Below, in pieces: positions 1-8,943 of a stretch of DNA of 64,000 nt; positions within the stretch are counted from its first letter, which is position 1, and each line of letters opens with the position of its first letter. Source of the DNA: Candidatus Zixiibacteriota bacterium (GTDB taxonomy: Bacteria; Zixibacteria; MSB-5A5; JAABVY01). Position numbers and translations under genes: made by a program. Under the pieces are notes generated by a model that was given only the letters and a program-made list of their open reading frames with translations, was not told the DNA's origin and did not search any database. The stretch lies in contig DSEQ01000038.1 in the NCBI GenBank assembly GCA_011056555.1, positions 1-64,000 on the forward strand. The letters are read 5' to 3'.

Positions 1-10
1 ATTTTTAAAT

Positions 11-80
11 ATGCCCGAAAGTCATGATTCATAAAGAATATCTATATAAATCACTTGACTTTTTCGGGCATTTTTTTATT
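11..80 (+). terminator. Intrinsic terminator of an upstream gene
   Basis: A 10-bp stem (ATGCCCGAAA at 11-20 with TTTCGGGCAT at 62-71) encloses a long loop and is followed by a T-rich tract (72-80). The orientation fits the end of a + strand gene lying left of the window. The 41-base loop is unusually long, so folding efficiency is uncertain. Confidence 0.6.
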
Positions 81-142
81 ATAAAATCTTTGATTTTCTG
101 CGTAATAAGCATAGATGGCGGAAATGAAATATCATATGCATA

Positions 143-160
143 TTGTGATAAAAAGCACAA
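143..160. promoter_or_regulatory. Rex/HcpR-like operator upstream of qmoAB
   Basis: TTGTGATAAAAAGCACAA is an imperfect 18-bp palindrome (TTGTG-N8-CACAA). It resembles known binding sites of Rex (TTGTGAA-N4-TTCACAA) and of CRP/FNR-type HcpR in sulfate reducers. A TATACT -10-like hexamer lies at 200-205 with no good -35, so the site centre would fall near -60 of the inferred start. That spacing is typical of a class I activator site. Similar palindromes precede sat, dsrA, the dsrMKJOP operon and the receiver-domain module. Confidence 0.55.
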
Positions 161-199
161 ACAGATCAATTCAAAAAAGCAAATCAATGTCTAATCGTA

Positions 200-205
200 T
201 ATACT
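200..205 (+). promoter_or_regulatory. Probable -10 element of qmoAB promoter
   Basis: TATACT matches the sigma70 -10 consensus at five of six positions and lies 30 bases before the qmoA start. No -35 hexamer sits at 16-18 bases, which fits an activator-dependent promoter using the palindrome at 143-160. This is inference from sequence only. Confidence 0.35.
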
Positions 206-235
206 TTTTTTGAGAGGAAGAGATAGGAGTAGAGG

Positions 236-1519
236 ATGGACGTACAGGACATTAAAGGCGATCAAGTCTCCTGCGATCTTCTGGTAGTCGGCGGCGGAAT
301 TGCCGGAATCACCACTGCGCTTGAAGCGAGCGAGGTTGGTAGGAAAGCTGTCCTGATTGAAAAGACCCCCATGCTCGGCGGAAGAGTTCTGAGAACTAAT
401 CTTTATTTCCCTAAGATGTGTCCGCCCGGATGCGGGATTGAAATCAATCTGAAAAGGATACGCCAGAACGAAAACATTACTGTTTCCACCCTTACGGAAG
501 TTGAATCGATCTCGGGTAGTCCCGGTAATTATGAAATTACGCTTAAGATTAATCCCCGCTTTGTAAATGAGAAATGCACCGCTTGCGATGAATGCGCCAA
601 GGTCTGCGAAGTAATGCGCAAGAATGAGCTCAATTTTGGACTGGATGAAACCACGGCAATCTATCTCCCCCATAAGCTAGCCTTTCCTTACCGCTATGTA
701 ATCGATCCGGAATATGTCGATGATGAGCGCATGAAGAAGTGTGTTGAGGCCTGCGAATATGGCGCTATCGAGCTGGATATGCAGCCTCGAACTGTTAAAG
801 TCAAAACAGGCGCGATTATCTGGGCCACCGGCTGGGAGCCATATGATGCAACCAAAATTGACAACCTGGGCTTCGGGCAATATCCGAATGTGGTTACCAA
901 CGTAATCATGGAAAGACTGGCATCAGTTGACGGCCCCACTCACGGAGAAATCAAACGGCCCTCGGACGGAAATGCGCCCAAGAGCGTAGGTTTTGTCCAG
1001 TGCGCGGGCTCCCGAGACGAGAATCATCTGCCCTACTGCTCAGCAATCTGCTGCATGGCCTCGATGAAGCAGGCGCAGTATATCAGGCGGCAGCATCCGG
1101 ACACAGAAATTCATATTTTCTACATAGATGTTCGTTCCCCGGGACGCTGGGAAGATTTCTATATGAACGCACAGGAAGATGAGAAGATACATTTCCATCG
1201 CGGCAAAGTCGCGCGGATCACAGAAGAAGACGGAACCGGGAACCTTGTTCTGGAGGCAGAAAATACGCTAACAGGCGAGATGACCAGGACCACAGTTGAG
1301 ATGGCGATTCTGGCGACCGGTATGGTGCCGACCACAAAGAGCTCGCCGCCCCCTGTTGATGTGAGGCTGGATGAATTCGGGTATATCGATCAGGATGATG
1401 ATTCCGGCATTATCGGTTGCGGCAACGTGATGAGGCCATTGGAGGTTTCCGCTACAATTCAGGACGCTACGGGAGCCGCCCTCAAGGGCATTATAGCCGC
1501 GAAAGGAGGGACCAAGTAA
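236..1519 (+). CDS. qmoA: QmoA, HdrA-like flavoprotein of the Qmo complex
   Basis: QmoA is a subunit of the quinone-interacting membrane-bound oxidoreductase, which delivers menaquinol electrons to APS reductase. At 427 aa it has the usual size. An N-terminal FAD-binding GGGIAGI lies at about residues 19-25. A Cys cluster CTACDECAKVC lies at 114-124, and conserved QCAGSRD and PYCSAICC motifs of the HdrA family follow. The ATG is preceded by the purine-rich AGATAGGAGTAGAGG. The stop overlaps the qmoB start by one base (TAATG), so the two are translationally coupled. Here qmoAB lies upstream of sat-aprBA rather than downstream of it, and no qmoC follows. Confidence 0.93.
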   Translation: MDVQDIKGDQVSCDLLVVGGGIAGITTALEASEVGRKAVLIEKTPMLGGRVLRTNLYFPKMCPPGCGIEINLKRIRQNENITVSTLTEVESISGSPGNYEITLKINPRFVNEKCTACDECAKVCEVMRKNELNFGLDETTAIYLPHKLAFPYRYVIDPEYVDDERMKKCVEACEYGAIELDMQPRTVKVKTGAIIWATGWEPYDATKIDNLGFGQYPNVVTNVIMERLASVDGPTHGEIKRPSDGNAPKSVGFVQCAGSRDENHLPYCSAICCMASMKQAQYIRRQHPDTEIHIFYIDVRSPGRWEDFYMNAQEDEKIHFHRGKVARITEEDGTGNLVLEAENTLTGEMTRTTVEMAILATGMVPTTKSSPPPVDVRLDEFGYIDQDDDSGIIGCGNVMRPLEVSATIQDATGAALKGIIAAKGGTK

Positions 1520-3807
1520 TGGATACAAAAGTTGGAGTATTTATCTGCGAAGGCTGCGACATCGCGAAATCCCTCGATATAGACAAGCTCAAAGAGCATG
1601 CCACCGGTGAATGCAAGGCTGCACATTGTGCCTCGCACAGGGCTTACTGCTCTCCCGAAGGCGTACAGGAAATAAAGGATGCTATCTCTGCCAACGAGCT
1701 GAACCGTGTAAGCATTGCGGCCTGTTCAGGCAGAGTTTTCGCCGACCTGTTCCAGTTCGGGCATGACATCCTGGTCGACCGCGCCAATCTGCGTGAACAT
1801 GTGGCCTGGTGTCATGAACCGAATGATGAAGATACCCAGATGCTGGGCGAAGATTATATCGCCATGAGCTGTGCCAAGCTTTCTAATTCGGCCCCGCCTG
1901 ATGAAAAGACACTGGAAATCAGCAAGGACATACTGATTATCGGCGGCGGAGTAACCGGCATGCAGGCGGCTTTGAATGTTGCCAATGCGGATTATAAGGC
2001 GATATTGATCGAAAAGGAGAATGAGCTGGGCGGATGGTCGCGGAAATTCCATAAGCTCTTTCCCAAGAAGGCTCCCTATAAGGATCTTGAAGACCCAAAT
2101 CATGAGGCAATGATCCAGCAAATCGAAAATAATCCCAATATCACTGTCCGCAAATCAACAAAGATCAAGAGAACCAAAGGTCAGCCGGGTGAATTTGATG
2201 TTACCCTGCAAAATGGCAGCGGTGAAGAAAACATACGGGTTGGAGCGATTATCCAGGCTACCGGATGGCGCCAGTATCCTACCAAGAAGCTGGAATACCT
2301 GGGATATGGCAAATCCCCGAATATCGTGACCAATATCGAGATGGAAGAGATGGCCAAATCGGGCAAGATCGAGCTTCCCACCGGCGGCGAGCCTAAATCT
2401 GTGGCCTTCATCCAGTGCGCCGGCTCGCGAGACAAGGATTATATCCCCTATTGCTCCGCGGTCTGCTGCAGGGTATCGCTGAAACAGGCCAAGTATATTC
2501 GCGAGCAGTATCCCGACTGCAAGATATATATCATCTACAAGGATATCCGCTCGCCCCAGCAGTACGAGCTCTTTTATATGCAGGCCCAGGCCGACGACGG
2601 TATTTTCCTGACCAAGGGTGAAATCGAGAATGTTGCAGCGGATAACGGCAAAATTAAGATCGATGTGAGCGAGACTCTTCTGGGCGAGGATATCCAGATT
2701 GAAACTGATATGGTGGTACTGGCCTCCGGTATGGTCTCCACCAATAAGGTCGGCAACAAATTTGTCGATATCGGCCCGATGGAAAAAGAACTTTTGATCG
2801 GCGGATCTGAGGATGAGAAGGATGAGGACGAAGAGCCGAAATCCGAGGAAGCCAAAGAATTCCTGGAAGGCGGAAAGAAAGCGGCCGCTGGAGCCGAAGC
2901 GGGACCTGAGATACTGAACCTTGCATATCGCCAGGGAACCGATCTTCCATCACTGAAATACGGTTTCCCGGATTCACACTTTATCTGCTTCCCCTATGAG
3001 ACCAGAAGGACGGGTATCTATGCCGCCGGGCCGGTTCGTGCTCCCATGGATATCGCCACCTCGATGAATGACGCCTACGGCGCGGCTCTCAAGGCTATTC
3101 AGTCGGTAGAGGCTGTTTCGGTCGGTAAAGCGGTTCATCCCAGGGCGGGCGACCTCTCCGAGTTTGACTTCTTCATGCAGAGATGTACACAGTGCAAGCG
3201 CTGTACCGAGGAATGTCCCTTTGGAACATTGGACGAGGACGAGAAAGGAACTCCGCTTCTGAATCCGAACCGCTGCAGGCGATGCGGTATCTGTCTGGGC
3301 GCATGCCCGGAAAGGATCATCACCTTCAAGAATTACAACATAGTCATGCACTCCAAGATGATTGGTTCTATCTCGATGCCGGATGAATTCGATGAGAAGC
3401 CCCGGATTCTGGTCTTTATCTGCGAAAACGATGCCATGCCGGCATTGGATATGGTCGGCCAGATGAGGATGAAATACAGCCCCTTTGTGCGCTTCATACC
3501 GGTACGCTGTATCGGCTCAACCAATGTGATCTGGCTCAACGACGCTCTTTCCAAGGGCTTTGACGGGATCATGCTTCTGGGCTGCAAGAAGGGTGATGAT
3601 TACCAGTGTCACTTTGTCAAGGGTTCCCAGCTTGCTGCAACCCGTATGACGAACGTGCAGGACAAGCTGAAACAACTGGCGCTGGAATCCGAAAGAGTTG
3701 AGATTCATGAGATTCAGATAGATGATTATGACAAGATTCCCAAACTGATTGATGACTTTGTGGAAGAGATTGAGACGATGGGATACAACCCCTTCAAGGG
3801 GATGTAA
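1519..3807 (+). CDS. qmoB: QmoB, HdrA-like flavoprotein with ferredoxin and MvhD-type domains
   Basis: QmoB is the second cytoplasmic subunit of the Qmo complex (762 aa). Residues 1-135 form a leading domain. An FAD fold follows (GGGVTGM near residue 142). Two [4Fe-4S] motifs lie at CTQCKRCTEEC (from 556) and CRRCGICLGAC (from 586). An MvhD-like C-terminal domain (about 620-750) carries VRCIG and LLGCKKGDDYQCH, a pairing known from electron-confurcating Hdr systems. The start is the ATG overlapping the qmoA stop, preceded by AAAGGAGGG; an upstream in-frame start would run into qmoA. A highly charged Asp/Glu/Lys-rich insert lies at about 428-462. The gene is followed by sat rather than qmoC. 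Confidence 0.93.
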   Translation: MDTKVGVFICEGCDIAKSLDIDKLKEHATGECKAAHCASHRAYCSPEGVQEIKDAISANELNRVSIAACSGRVFADLFQFGHDILVDRANLREHVAWCHEPNDEDTQMLGEDYIAMSCAKLSNSAPPDEKTLEISKDILIIGGGVTGMQAALNVANADYKAILIEKENELGGWSRKFHKLFPKKAPYKDLEDPNHEAMIQQIENNPNITVRKSTKIKRTKGQPGEFDVTLQNGSGEENIRVGAIIQATGWRQYPTKKLEYLGYGKSPNIVTNIEMEEMAKSGKIELPTGGEPKSVAFIQCAGSRDKDYIPYCSAVCCRVSLKQAKYIREQYPDCKIYIIYKDIRSPQQYELFYMQAQADDGIFLTKGEIENVAADNGKIKIDVSETLLGEDIQIETDMVVLASGMVSTNKVGNKFVDIGPMEKELLIGGSEDEKDEDEEPKSEEAKEFLEGGKKAAAGAEAGPEILNLAYRQGTDLPSLKYGFPDSHFICFPYETRRTGIYAAGPVRAPMDIATSMNDAYGAALKAIQSVEAVSVGKAVHPRAGDLSEFDFFMQRCTQCKRCTEECPFGTLDEDEKGTPLLNPNRCRRCGICLGACPERIITFKNYNIVMHSKMIGSISMPDEFDEKPRILVFICENDAMPALDMVGQMRMKYSPFVRFIPVRCIGSTNVIWLNDALSKGFDGIMLLGCKKGDDYQCHFVKGSQLAATRMTNVQDKLKQLALESERVEIHEIQIDDYDKIPKLIDDFVEEIETMGYNPFKGM

Positions 3808-3878
3808 TCGTCTGATTTGCAGGAAGTTTTGAAAATATAAAAAAGACCTGATTCCAGGAGAAAAGAGGTGGATTTCGC

Positions 3879-3906
3879 TTGACAAAGCTTGTGAATTATT
3901 TATCTT
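3879..3906 (+). promoter_or_regulatory. Promoter and embedded operator of sat-aprBA
   Basis: TTGACA (3879-3884), a 16-base spacer and TATCTT (3901-3906) form a good sigma70-type promoter 103 bases before sat. The spacer and -10 hold TTGTGAATTATTTATCTT (3889-3906), whose left half is a perfect Rex-like half-site. A second TTGTGAA lies at 3915. The run GCTTGTGAATTATTT is identical to the one in the dsrA promoter, which also has TTGACA just before it. A site inside the spacer suggests repression. That sat-apr has its own promoter despite following qmoB is inference. Confidence 0.6.
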
Positions 3907-4009
3907 GGCGCAGTTTGTGAAAAAAATAATTTGCGTGCCAGATCGAGCGCCTGGGCAGAACAGAAGCAAGTAAATCTATAAACTATAAACTAAAGAACAG
4001 GAATCAGTT

Positions 4010-5242
4010 ATGGCAGATTCAACAGTAATAAAACCGCACGGTGCAGATGAGCTCAAGATCCTGCTCCTGGAGGGCAAGGAGAAGGAAGAGGAGCTGAAGA
4101 AGGCTGAGAAATTGCCAAAGGTAATTATGAGCTCCCGGGAAACCGGCGACCTGATTATGATGGGCATCGGTGGTTTTACCCCCCTGGAAGGATTCATGGG
4201 TCACGACGACTGGAAAGGCGTCTGTCAGGATATGAAGATGACCGAGGGAATTTTCTGGCCCATTCCGGTGACCCTATCATATGACGAGAAAATTGATCCG
4301 GGCAAGGAAATCGCATTGATTTCAGGCGAGACCAAGGAAATCATGGCTACCATGACGGTCACCGAATCTTACAAGATCGACAAGAATTTCGAGTGCCAGC
4401 ATGTCTTCTCCACCACCGATGATGAGCATCCGGGTGTCCAGATGGTCAATGCGCAGAAGGAATACAATATTGCCGGTCCGGTGAAGGTTCTTTCGGAAAG
4501 CTATTTCCCCACCGATTTTGGTGAAATCTACATGCGTCCGTCAGAGAGCCGCAGGATTTTTGAAGAGCGCGGATGGAGGACAGTGGCTGCCTTGCAGCTT
4601 CGTAATCCCATGCACCGCTCGCATGAATATCTGGCCAAGATAGCGGTTGAAGTCTCTGATGGCATCTTCATTCACCAGCTGGTCGGCAAGCTGAAACCCG
4701 GCGATATTCCGGCCGACGTGCGCGTGAAATGCATCAACACCCTGGTGGAAAACTACTTCGACAAGAGTCGCGTGGTCACGGGCGGATATCCTCTGGATAT
4801 GCGTTATGCCGGGCCTCGTGAAGGGCTCCTGCATGCGGTCTTCCGGCAGAATTTCGGCTGTACGCATATGATCATAGGCCGCGATCATGCCGGCGTGGGC
4901 GATTATTATGGACCCTTCGATGCCCAGAAGATTTTCCACGAGCTATGGGATGGCGCTCTGGAGTGCAAGATGCTTCCGATCGACTGGACTTTCTGGTGCT
5001 ACAAATGCGGCGGCATGGCTTCCATGAAGACCTGCCCGCACGGCAAGGAAGACAGGCTCTTGCTCTCGGGTACTATGCTGCGCAAGGCGCTTTCTGAGGG
5101 CGGAGAGGTTCCGGCGGAATTCAGCCGTACGGAAGTTCTGGCTCTCCTGCGCGAGTATTATGCCAGCCTTAAAGACGAGGATAGAGTTGAGGTCAAGCTG
5201 CACGGCGCAGCCACCGGCGATGTAAAGAAAGACAAGAAATAA
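4010..5242 (+). CDS. sat: Sulfate adenylyltransferase (dissimilatory ATP sulfurylase)
   Basis: Sat catalyses ATP plus sulfate to adenosine phosphosulfate and pyrophosphate, the activation step of sulfate respiration in the cytoplasm. The 410-aa single-domain length fits the dissimilatory family, with no fused APS kinase. The nucleotide-binding [15 protein letters not shown] lies near residues 196-210, the [16 protein letters not shown] motif further on. A C-terminal Cys pair (WCYKC, TCPHG) probably holds zinc, followed by SGTMLRKAL. It sits directly before aprBA, with its own likely promoter at 3879-3906. Confidence 0.97.
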   Translation: MADSTVIKPHGADELKILLLEGKEKEEELKKAEKLPKVIMSSRETGDLIMMGIGGFTPLEGFMGHDDWKGVCQDMKMTEGIFWPIPVTLSYDEKIDPGKEIALISGETKEIMATMTVTESYKIDKNFECQHVFSTTDDEHPGVQMVNAQKEYNIAGPVKVLSESYFPTDFGEIYMRPSESRRIFEERGWRTVAALQLRNPMHRSHEYLAKIAVEVSDGIFIHQLVGKLKPGDIPADVRVKCINTLVENYFDKSRVVTGGYPLDMRYAGPREGLLHAVFRQNFGCTHMIIGRDHAGVGDYYGPFDAQKIFHELWDGALECKMLPIDWTFWCYKCGGMASMKTCPHGKEDRLLLSGTMLRKALSEGGEVPAEFSRTEVLALLREYYASLKDEDRVEVKLHGAATGDVKKDKK

Positions 5243-5268
5243 ATTAAATCACGGTGTCTCGTTAGAAG

Positions 5269-5307
5269 ATGGCAGAGACACATTACAGTTCATTAAGGAG
5301 GACTTAA
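5269..5307 (+). other. 12-codon leader ORF coupled to aprB
   Basis: ATG at 5269 opens MAETHYSSLRRT, whose TAA overlaps the aprB ATG (TAATG at 5305-5309). The aprB ribosome-binding site (AAGGAGG) lies inside it. Similar ATGGCAGA-initiated short frames occur in other leaders of this window. It could be a translational coupling device or chance; no ribosome-binding site of its own is obvious. Confidence 0.25.
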
Positions 5308-5741
5308 TGCCAAGCTATGTAATCCCTGAAAAGTGCGACGGATGTAAGGCACTTGATAAGACAGCTTGTCAGCATATCTGCCCGAATGACCTGATGGTGC
5401 TTAACAAAGACATCATGAAGGCCTATAATCGGGAGCCAGAGATGTGCTGGGAGTGCTACAATTGCGTTAAGATCTGCCCCACGCAGGCGATCGAGGTACG
5501 CGGTTACGCCGATTTCGTACCGATGGGCGCAACTGTTACTCCAATGAGAAGCTCAGATTCCATCCTCTGGACAGTGAAGTTCAGAAATGGCATGCTGAAG
5601 CGTTTCAAATTCCCGATCAGGACAACCTCTGAGGGCACCGCTGAGCCTGAAGGCGGTTATTCAACCGAGCCTGATCTCAACAGCGAAGTTTTATTCACCG
5701 AGCCTGACTCTATAGGCATGGATCAAATGTGGACCAAGTAA
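5307..5741 (+). CDS. aprB: Adenylylsulfate reductase beta subunit (ferredoxin-like)
   Basis: AprB carries two [4Fe-4S] clusters that pass electrons from Qmo to the FAD of AprA. At 144 aa it is near the family's usual 145-165. Cluster ligands are visible in CDGCKAL...CQHICP (residues 10-25) and CWECYNCVKICP (about 48-59). The tail (about 75-144) is the segment that wraps around AprA in known structures. The start is supported by AAGGAGG eight bases upstream. Together with sat and aprA it forms the usual APS-reduction gene group. Confidence 0.96.
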   Translation: MPSYVIPEKCDGCKALDKTACQHICPNDLMVLNKDIMKAYNREPEMCWECYNCVKICPTQAIEVRGYADFVPMGATVTPMRSSDSILWTVKFRNGMLKRFKFPIRTTSEGTAEPEGGYSTEPDLNSEVLFTEPDSIGMDQMWTK

Positions 5742-5759
5742 ACAAAGGATAGGAAAAAG

Positions 5760-7631
5760 ATGGCAGATTTCGAAACCAAAGAAATTACCACGGATGTGCT
5801 GATCCTGGGTGGCGGCATGGCCGCTTCTGGTGCTGCCGTTGAGGCCGCCTACTGGGCAAAGAAGAATGGCCTCCAGGTCGCTCTGGTGGATAAAGCAGCT
5901 ATGGACCGCAGCGGCGCTGTCGCTATGGGCCTGTCCGCTATCAACCAGTATGTCGGCCTGAAAGACGGTCAGAATACCGTTAAGGATTATGTCGATTATG
6001 TTAAGAATGACCTGATGGGTATTGCTCGTGACGACCTGGTCGCCTCGATCGCCCGTCATGTCGACTCAACAGTTCATCTGTTTGAGAAATGGGGACTCCC
6101 GATCTGGAAAGACGAAGAAGGCGCCTATGTTCATGAAGGACGCTGGCAGCTCATGATCAATGGTGAGTCCTACAAGGTTATCGTGGCCGAGGCCGCCAAA
6201 AATGCTGTCGGCACCGATAATATCTATGAGCGTGTGTTTATTACCGAGCCGCTGGTTGCCGATGGCAGATGTGTCGGCGCGGTTGGCTTCTCGGTTCGTG
6301 AAAACATATTCTACGTTTTCAAAGCTAAAGCAGTCCTGGCCGCGATGGGCGGCGCAGTTCACGTCTTCAAGCCGCGTTCAGCCGGTGAGGGCCTGGGACG
6401 CGCCTGGTATCCGCCGTGGAACTCCGGTTCCTCCGCCTACTTCACGCTGAAGGCCGGCGCTGAGATGACCTGCCAGGAAGTCCGTTTCATCCCGGTACGT
6501 TTCAAGGATGCTTACGGCCCGGTGGGCGCATGGTTCCTGCTCTTCAAGAGCCGTGCCACCAACGCCCAGGGTGAAGCCTACATGGAAACCCGCAGGGATG
6601 AACTGGAGAAATGGAAACCCTACGGTCTGGTTAAGCCGATCCCGGCCAACCTGCGCAACTGGCTCATGATGCTCGACGTTATGGAAGGCAAGGGCCCGAT
6701 CTATATGCGCACCGAGGAAGCGATCCAGAATATTGCCAAATCAGAAGGCGACGAGAAGGCCGCCAAGAAGAAACTGAAAGAGCTCGAAGCGGAAGCCTGG
6801 GAAGACTTCCTCGACATGACAATCTCACAGGCTATCCTCTGGGCTGCCACAAACACCGCTCCGGAAGAGAAGCCCTCAGAGATCGCCGCAGCCGAGCCCT
6901 ACTTCATCGGCTCACACTCCGGCGCCTCCGGTGCCTGGGTTTCTGGTCCGGCCGATATCGCCCCCGAAGAATATCAGTGGGGTTATACCAACATGTCAAC
7001 CGTGAAGGGTCTCTTCTGTGCTGGCGACGCCTCCGGCGCCTCCTCGCACAAGTTCTCCTCCGGATCGCATGCTGAAGGCCGTATCGCCGCTAAAGCAGCC
7101 TGCAGATTCGCACTCGATAATGCAGATATTCCTGAAGTTGATGCTGGCAAAATCGAAGAGATGAAGAAGACTATTCTGGCTCCGCTGGATAAGTTTGCTC
7201 AGAACAGCAAAGACTCATCCGATCCCGACATCAACCCGGCCTATATGAAGCCGAAGATGTTCATGTTCCGTCTGCAGAAGATTATGGACGAGTATGCCGG
7301 CGGTGTTACCGCTCAGTTCTCGACCTCCAAGGCCCAGCTCGAGAAGGGTCTGGAGCTCCTCACCTTCCTGAAGGAAGATGCCGAGCACCTGGCTGCAGAG
7401 GATCTGCACGAACTGATGCGTTGCTGGGAGAATGTCCACCGTATGTGGCAGGCTGAAGCGCATGTGCGCACAATCCTCGCCCGTGAAGAAACCCGCTGGC
7501 CGGGTTACTACTTCCGTTCCGATACTCCTCAGATGAAAGAGGACTGGGAAGTCTTCGTCAACTGCGTGTGGCACCCTGACAGCGGCGAATGGGAAATGAA
7601 GAAGGTTCCGATCAAGCGTCTGTTTGAATAA
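5760..7631 (+). CDS. aprA: Adenylylsulfate reductase alpha subunit (FAD)
   Basis: AprA reduces APS to sulfite and AMP. It is a 623-aa flavoprotein of the fumarate reductase/succinate dehydrogenase family. The FAD dinucleotide fold LILGGGMAASGA lies at about residues 15-26. GLFCAGDASGASSHKFSSG near 418-436 matches the conserved FAD-binding region of AprA, and the C-terminal VHRMWQAEAHVRTIL region is typical. It lies 18 bases after aprB. Codon use is strongly biased (CTG, GGC, TCC), as expected for a highly expressed gene. Confidence 0.97.
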   Translation: MADFETKEITTDVLILGGGMAASGAAVEAAYWAKKNGLQVALVDKAAMDRSGAVAMGLSAINQYVGLKDGQNTVKDYVDYVKNDLMGIARDDLVASIARHVDSTVHLFEKWGLPIWKDEEGAYVHEGRWQLMINGESYKVIVAEAAKNAVGTDNIYERVFITEPLVADGRCVGAVGFSVRENIFYVFKAKAVLAAMGGAVHVFKPRSAGEGLGRAWYPPWNSGSSAYFTLKAGAEMTCQEVRFIPVRFKDAYGPVGAWFLLFKSRATNAQGEAYMETRRDELEKWKPYGLVKPIPANLRNWLMMLDVMEGKGPIYMRTEEAIQNIAKSEGDEKAAKKKLKELEAEAWEDFLDMTISQAILWAATNTAPEEKPSEIAAAEPYFIGSHSGASGAWVSGPADIAPEEYQWGYTNMSTVKGLFCAGDASGASSHKFSSGSHAEGRIAAKAACRFALDNADIPEVDAGKIEEMKKTILAPLDKFAQNSKDSSDPDINPAYMKPKMFMFRLQKIMDEYAGGVTAQFSTSKAQLEKGLELLTFLKEDAEHLAAEDLHELMRCWENVHRMWQAEAHVRTILAREETRWPGYYFRSDTPQMKEDWEVFVNCVWHPDSGEWEMKKVPIKRLFE

Positions 7632-7663
7632 AAGACAACTCGCTTAGACTTCTTTGATAGAAT

Positions 7664-7694
7664 AATCCTCCGGGAGAAACACTCCCGGGGGATT
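7664..7694 (+). terminator. Hairpin after aprA
   Basis: A 13-bp stem (AATCCTCCGGGAG at 7664-7676 with CTCCCGGGGGATT at 7682-7694) has a 5-base loop. Only a weak T-rich tail (TCTAATT) follows. It may be a terminator or a 3-prime stabilising hairpin for the highly expressed sat-aprBA transcript. Confidence 0.55.
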
Positions 7695-7758
7695 TCTAAT
7701 TAAAGACAATCTAAGATGCAATTAATATTTGGATACAGTGCGTATAAAGGTGATGTTG

Positions 7759-8070
7759 ATGACCGAAGAAAAAGCAGTCGATAAGACAGTCTGCCCGCAT
7801 TGCGGGCACAAGATGAAGAAGTGGAAAGTCCCTCCCGAATCCACGTGGACCAATGAATACCATTGGATCTGTTTCAATGACGATTGCCCCTATTACAGAA
7901 AGGGCTGGAAGTGGATGGAGGAAAAGTACGAACAGCGGGCTTCCTACCGTCACAGCTATAATCCTGAAACCGGTCAGACCGGGCCGATTCCCGTCTGGTC
8001 GCCGAATGCTTTAAAAAGCGGAATATTGGAAGAGGATGAGGATGGCACAGAGAGAAATTCAGAAACTTAA
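7759..8070 (+). CDS. Small zinc-ribbon protein near APS reductase
   Basis: A 103-aa protein with CPHCGHKMKKW near its start and a second pair in CFNDDCPYY, a four-Cys zinc ribbon like the ogr/Delta-type zinc-finger proteins seen beside sulfate-reduction genes. I know of no assigned function. The chosen ATG (7759) has AAAGG at 7746-7750 at good spacing. An upstream ATG at 7753 is too close to that site. Its 3-prime end overlaps the start of the next gene, suggesting coupling. Confidence 0.75.
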   Translation: MTEEKAVDKTVCPHCGHKMKKWKVPPESTWTNEYHWICFNDDCPYYRKGWKWMEEKYEQRASYRHSYNPETGQTGPIPVWSPNALKSGILEEDEDGTERNSET

Positions 8071-8881
8071 AGAGACCATACTTAAAGAATACCCCCGCTT
8101 GAAAAAGGATGACAAATTCAAATTCGCATGTCACTCCGGAGTATCGTGCTTCAATGAATGCTGCGGTGATGTGAATATTTTCCTTACACCTTATGATGTG
8201 CTCAGGCTCAAGAATACCCTGGGAATATCGTCACAGGAATTTCTGGACAAGTACACTATCCTTCCGATCGATCAGAACCAGAGATTACCGGTGGTGCTGC
8301 TCAAGATGCAGGATAATGAGAAGAAGACCTGCTATTTTGTATCGAAAGAAGGATGTACAGTTTATGAAAACCGTCCCTGGGCCTGTAGAATGTATCCCCT
8401 GGGTCTGGCCTCACCCGGCGAACTGGCCGCAAATCTGAATGAAGAATTTTATTTCATTCTGAAGGAATCTGTCTGCAAGGGATTCAATGAGAACAGGGAG
8501 TGGACGGTTCGGGAATGGATCGAGGACCAGGGTATAGCGGAATATGATAAATTCGGCGAGATGTATAAGCAGATATACACGCACCCATATCTCGAGAAAG
8601 CTCCTGAGCTGACTCCCCAGAAAATCGATATGTTTTTCCTGGCCTGTTATAATCTCGACAAGTTCAGGGATTTCATCCTCCACAGCACTTTCCTGCAGAA
8701 ATTCGATGTCGAGGATGATCTTCTGGAAAAAATCAAGACCGATGATGAAGAGCTGTTAAAATTCGGCTTCCGGTGGGTCAGGTTTGCGCTTTTTGGCGAA
8801 AAAACCATCGATATTAAGGATGACGTCAAAGCTATGGCCGAAAAGAAACTCGAGGAGAAGCGCAGGAAGACAGCCAAATAA
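8042..8881 (+). CDS. YkgJ-family cysteine-cluster protein
   Basis: A 279-aa protein with the YkgJ/Fli-B-like cysteine cluster: CHSGVSCFNECCG near residues 26-38, then CYFVSKEGCTVYENRPWACRMYPLG. The conserved cysteines probably bind a metal or Fe-S centre; the role is unknown. ATG 8042 is preferred over ATG 8036 because GGAAGAGG ends at 8035, six bases before 8042. It overlaps the zinc-ribbon gene by 29 bases, so the pair is likely co-translated. The C-terminal third is Lys/Glu rich. Confidence 0.8.
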   Translation: MAQREIQKLKETILKEYPRLKKDDKFKFACHSGVSCFNECCGDVNIFLTPYDVLRLKNTLGISSQEFLDKYTILPIDQNQRLPVVLLKMQDNEKKTCYFVSKEGCTVYENRPWACRMYPLGLASPGELAANLNEEFYFILKESVCKGFNENREWTVREWIEDQGIAEYDKFGEMYKQIYTHPYLEKAPELTPQKIDMFFLACYNLDKFRDFILHSTFLQKFDVEDDLLEKIKTDDEELLKFGFRWVRFALFGEKTIDIKDDVKAMAEKKLEEKRRKTAK

Positions 8882-8901
8882 AAAATTATTCCCGCATTTT
8901 T

Positions 8902-8936
8902 AAAGCAGCTCCATGACTGAAGCTGCTTTTTTATTT
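8902..8936 (+). terminator. Terminator after YkgJ gene
   Basis: A short GC-rich stem (AAAGCAGCT against AGCTGCTTT) with about ten loop bases is followed by TTTATTT. The A-rich 5-prime side could let it work in both directions between the convergent genes at 8881 and 8944. Confidence 0.65.
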
Positions 8937-8943
8937 ATGCTAT

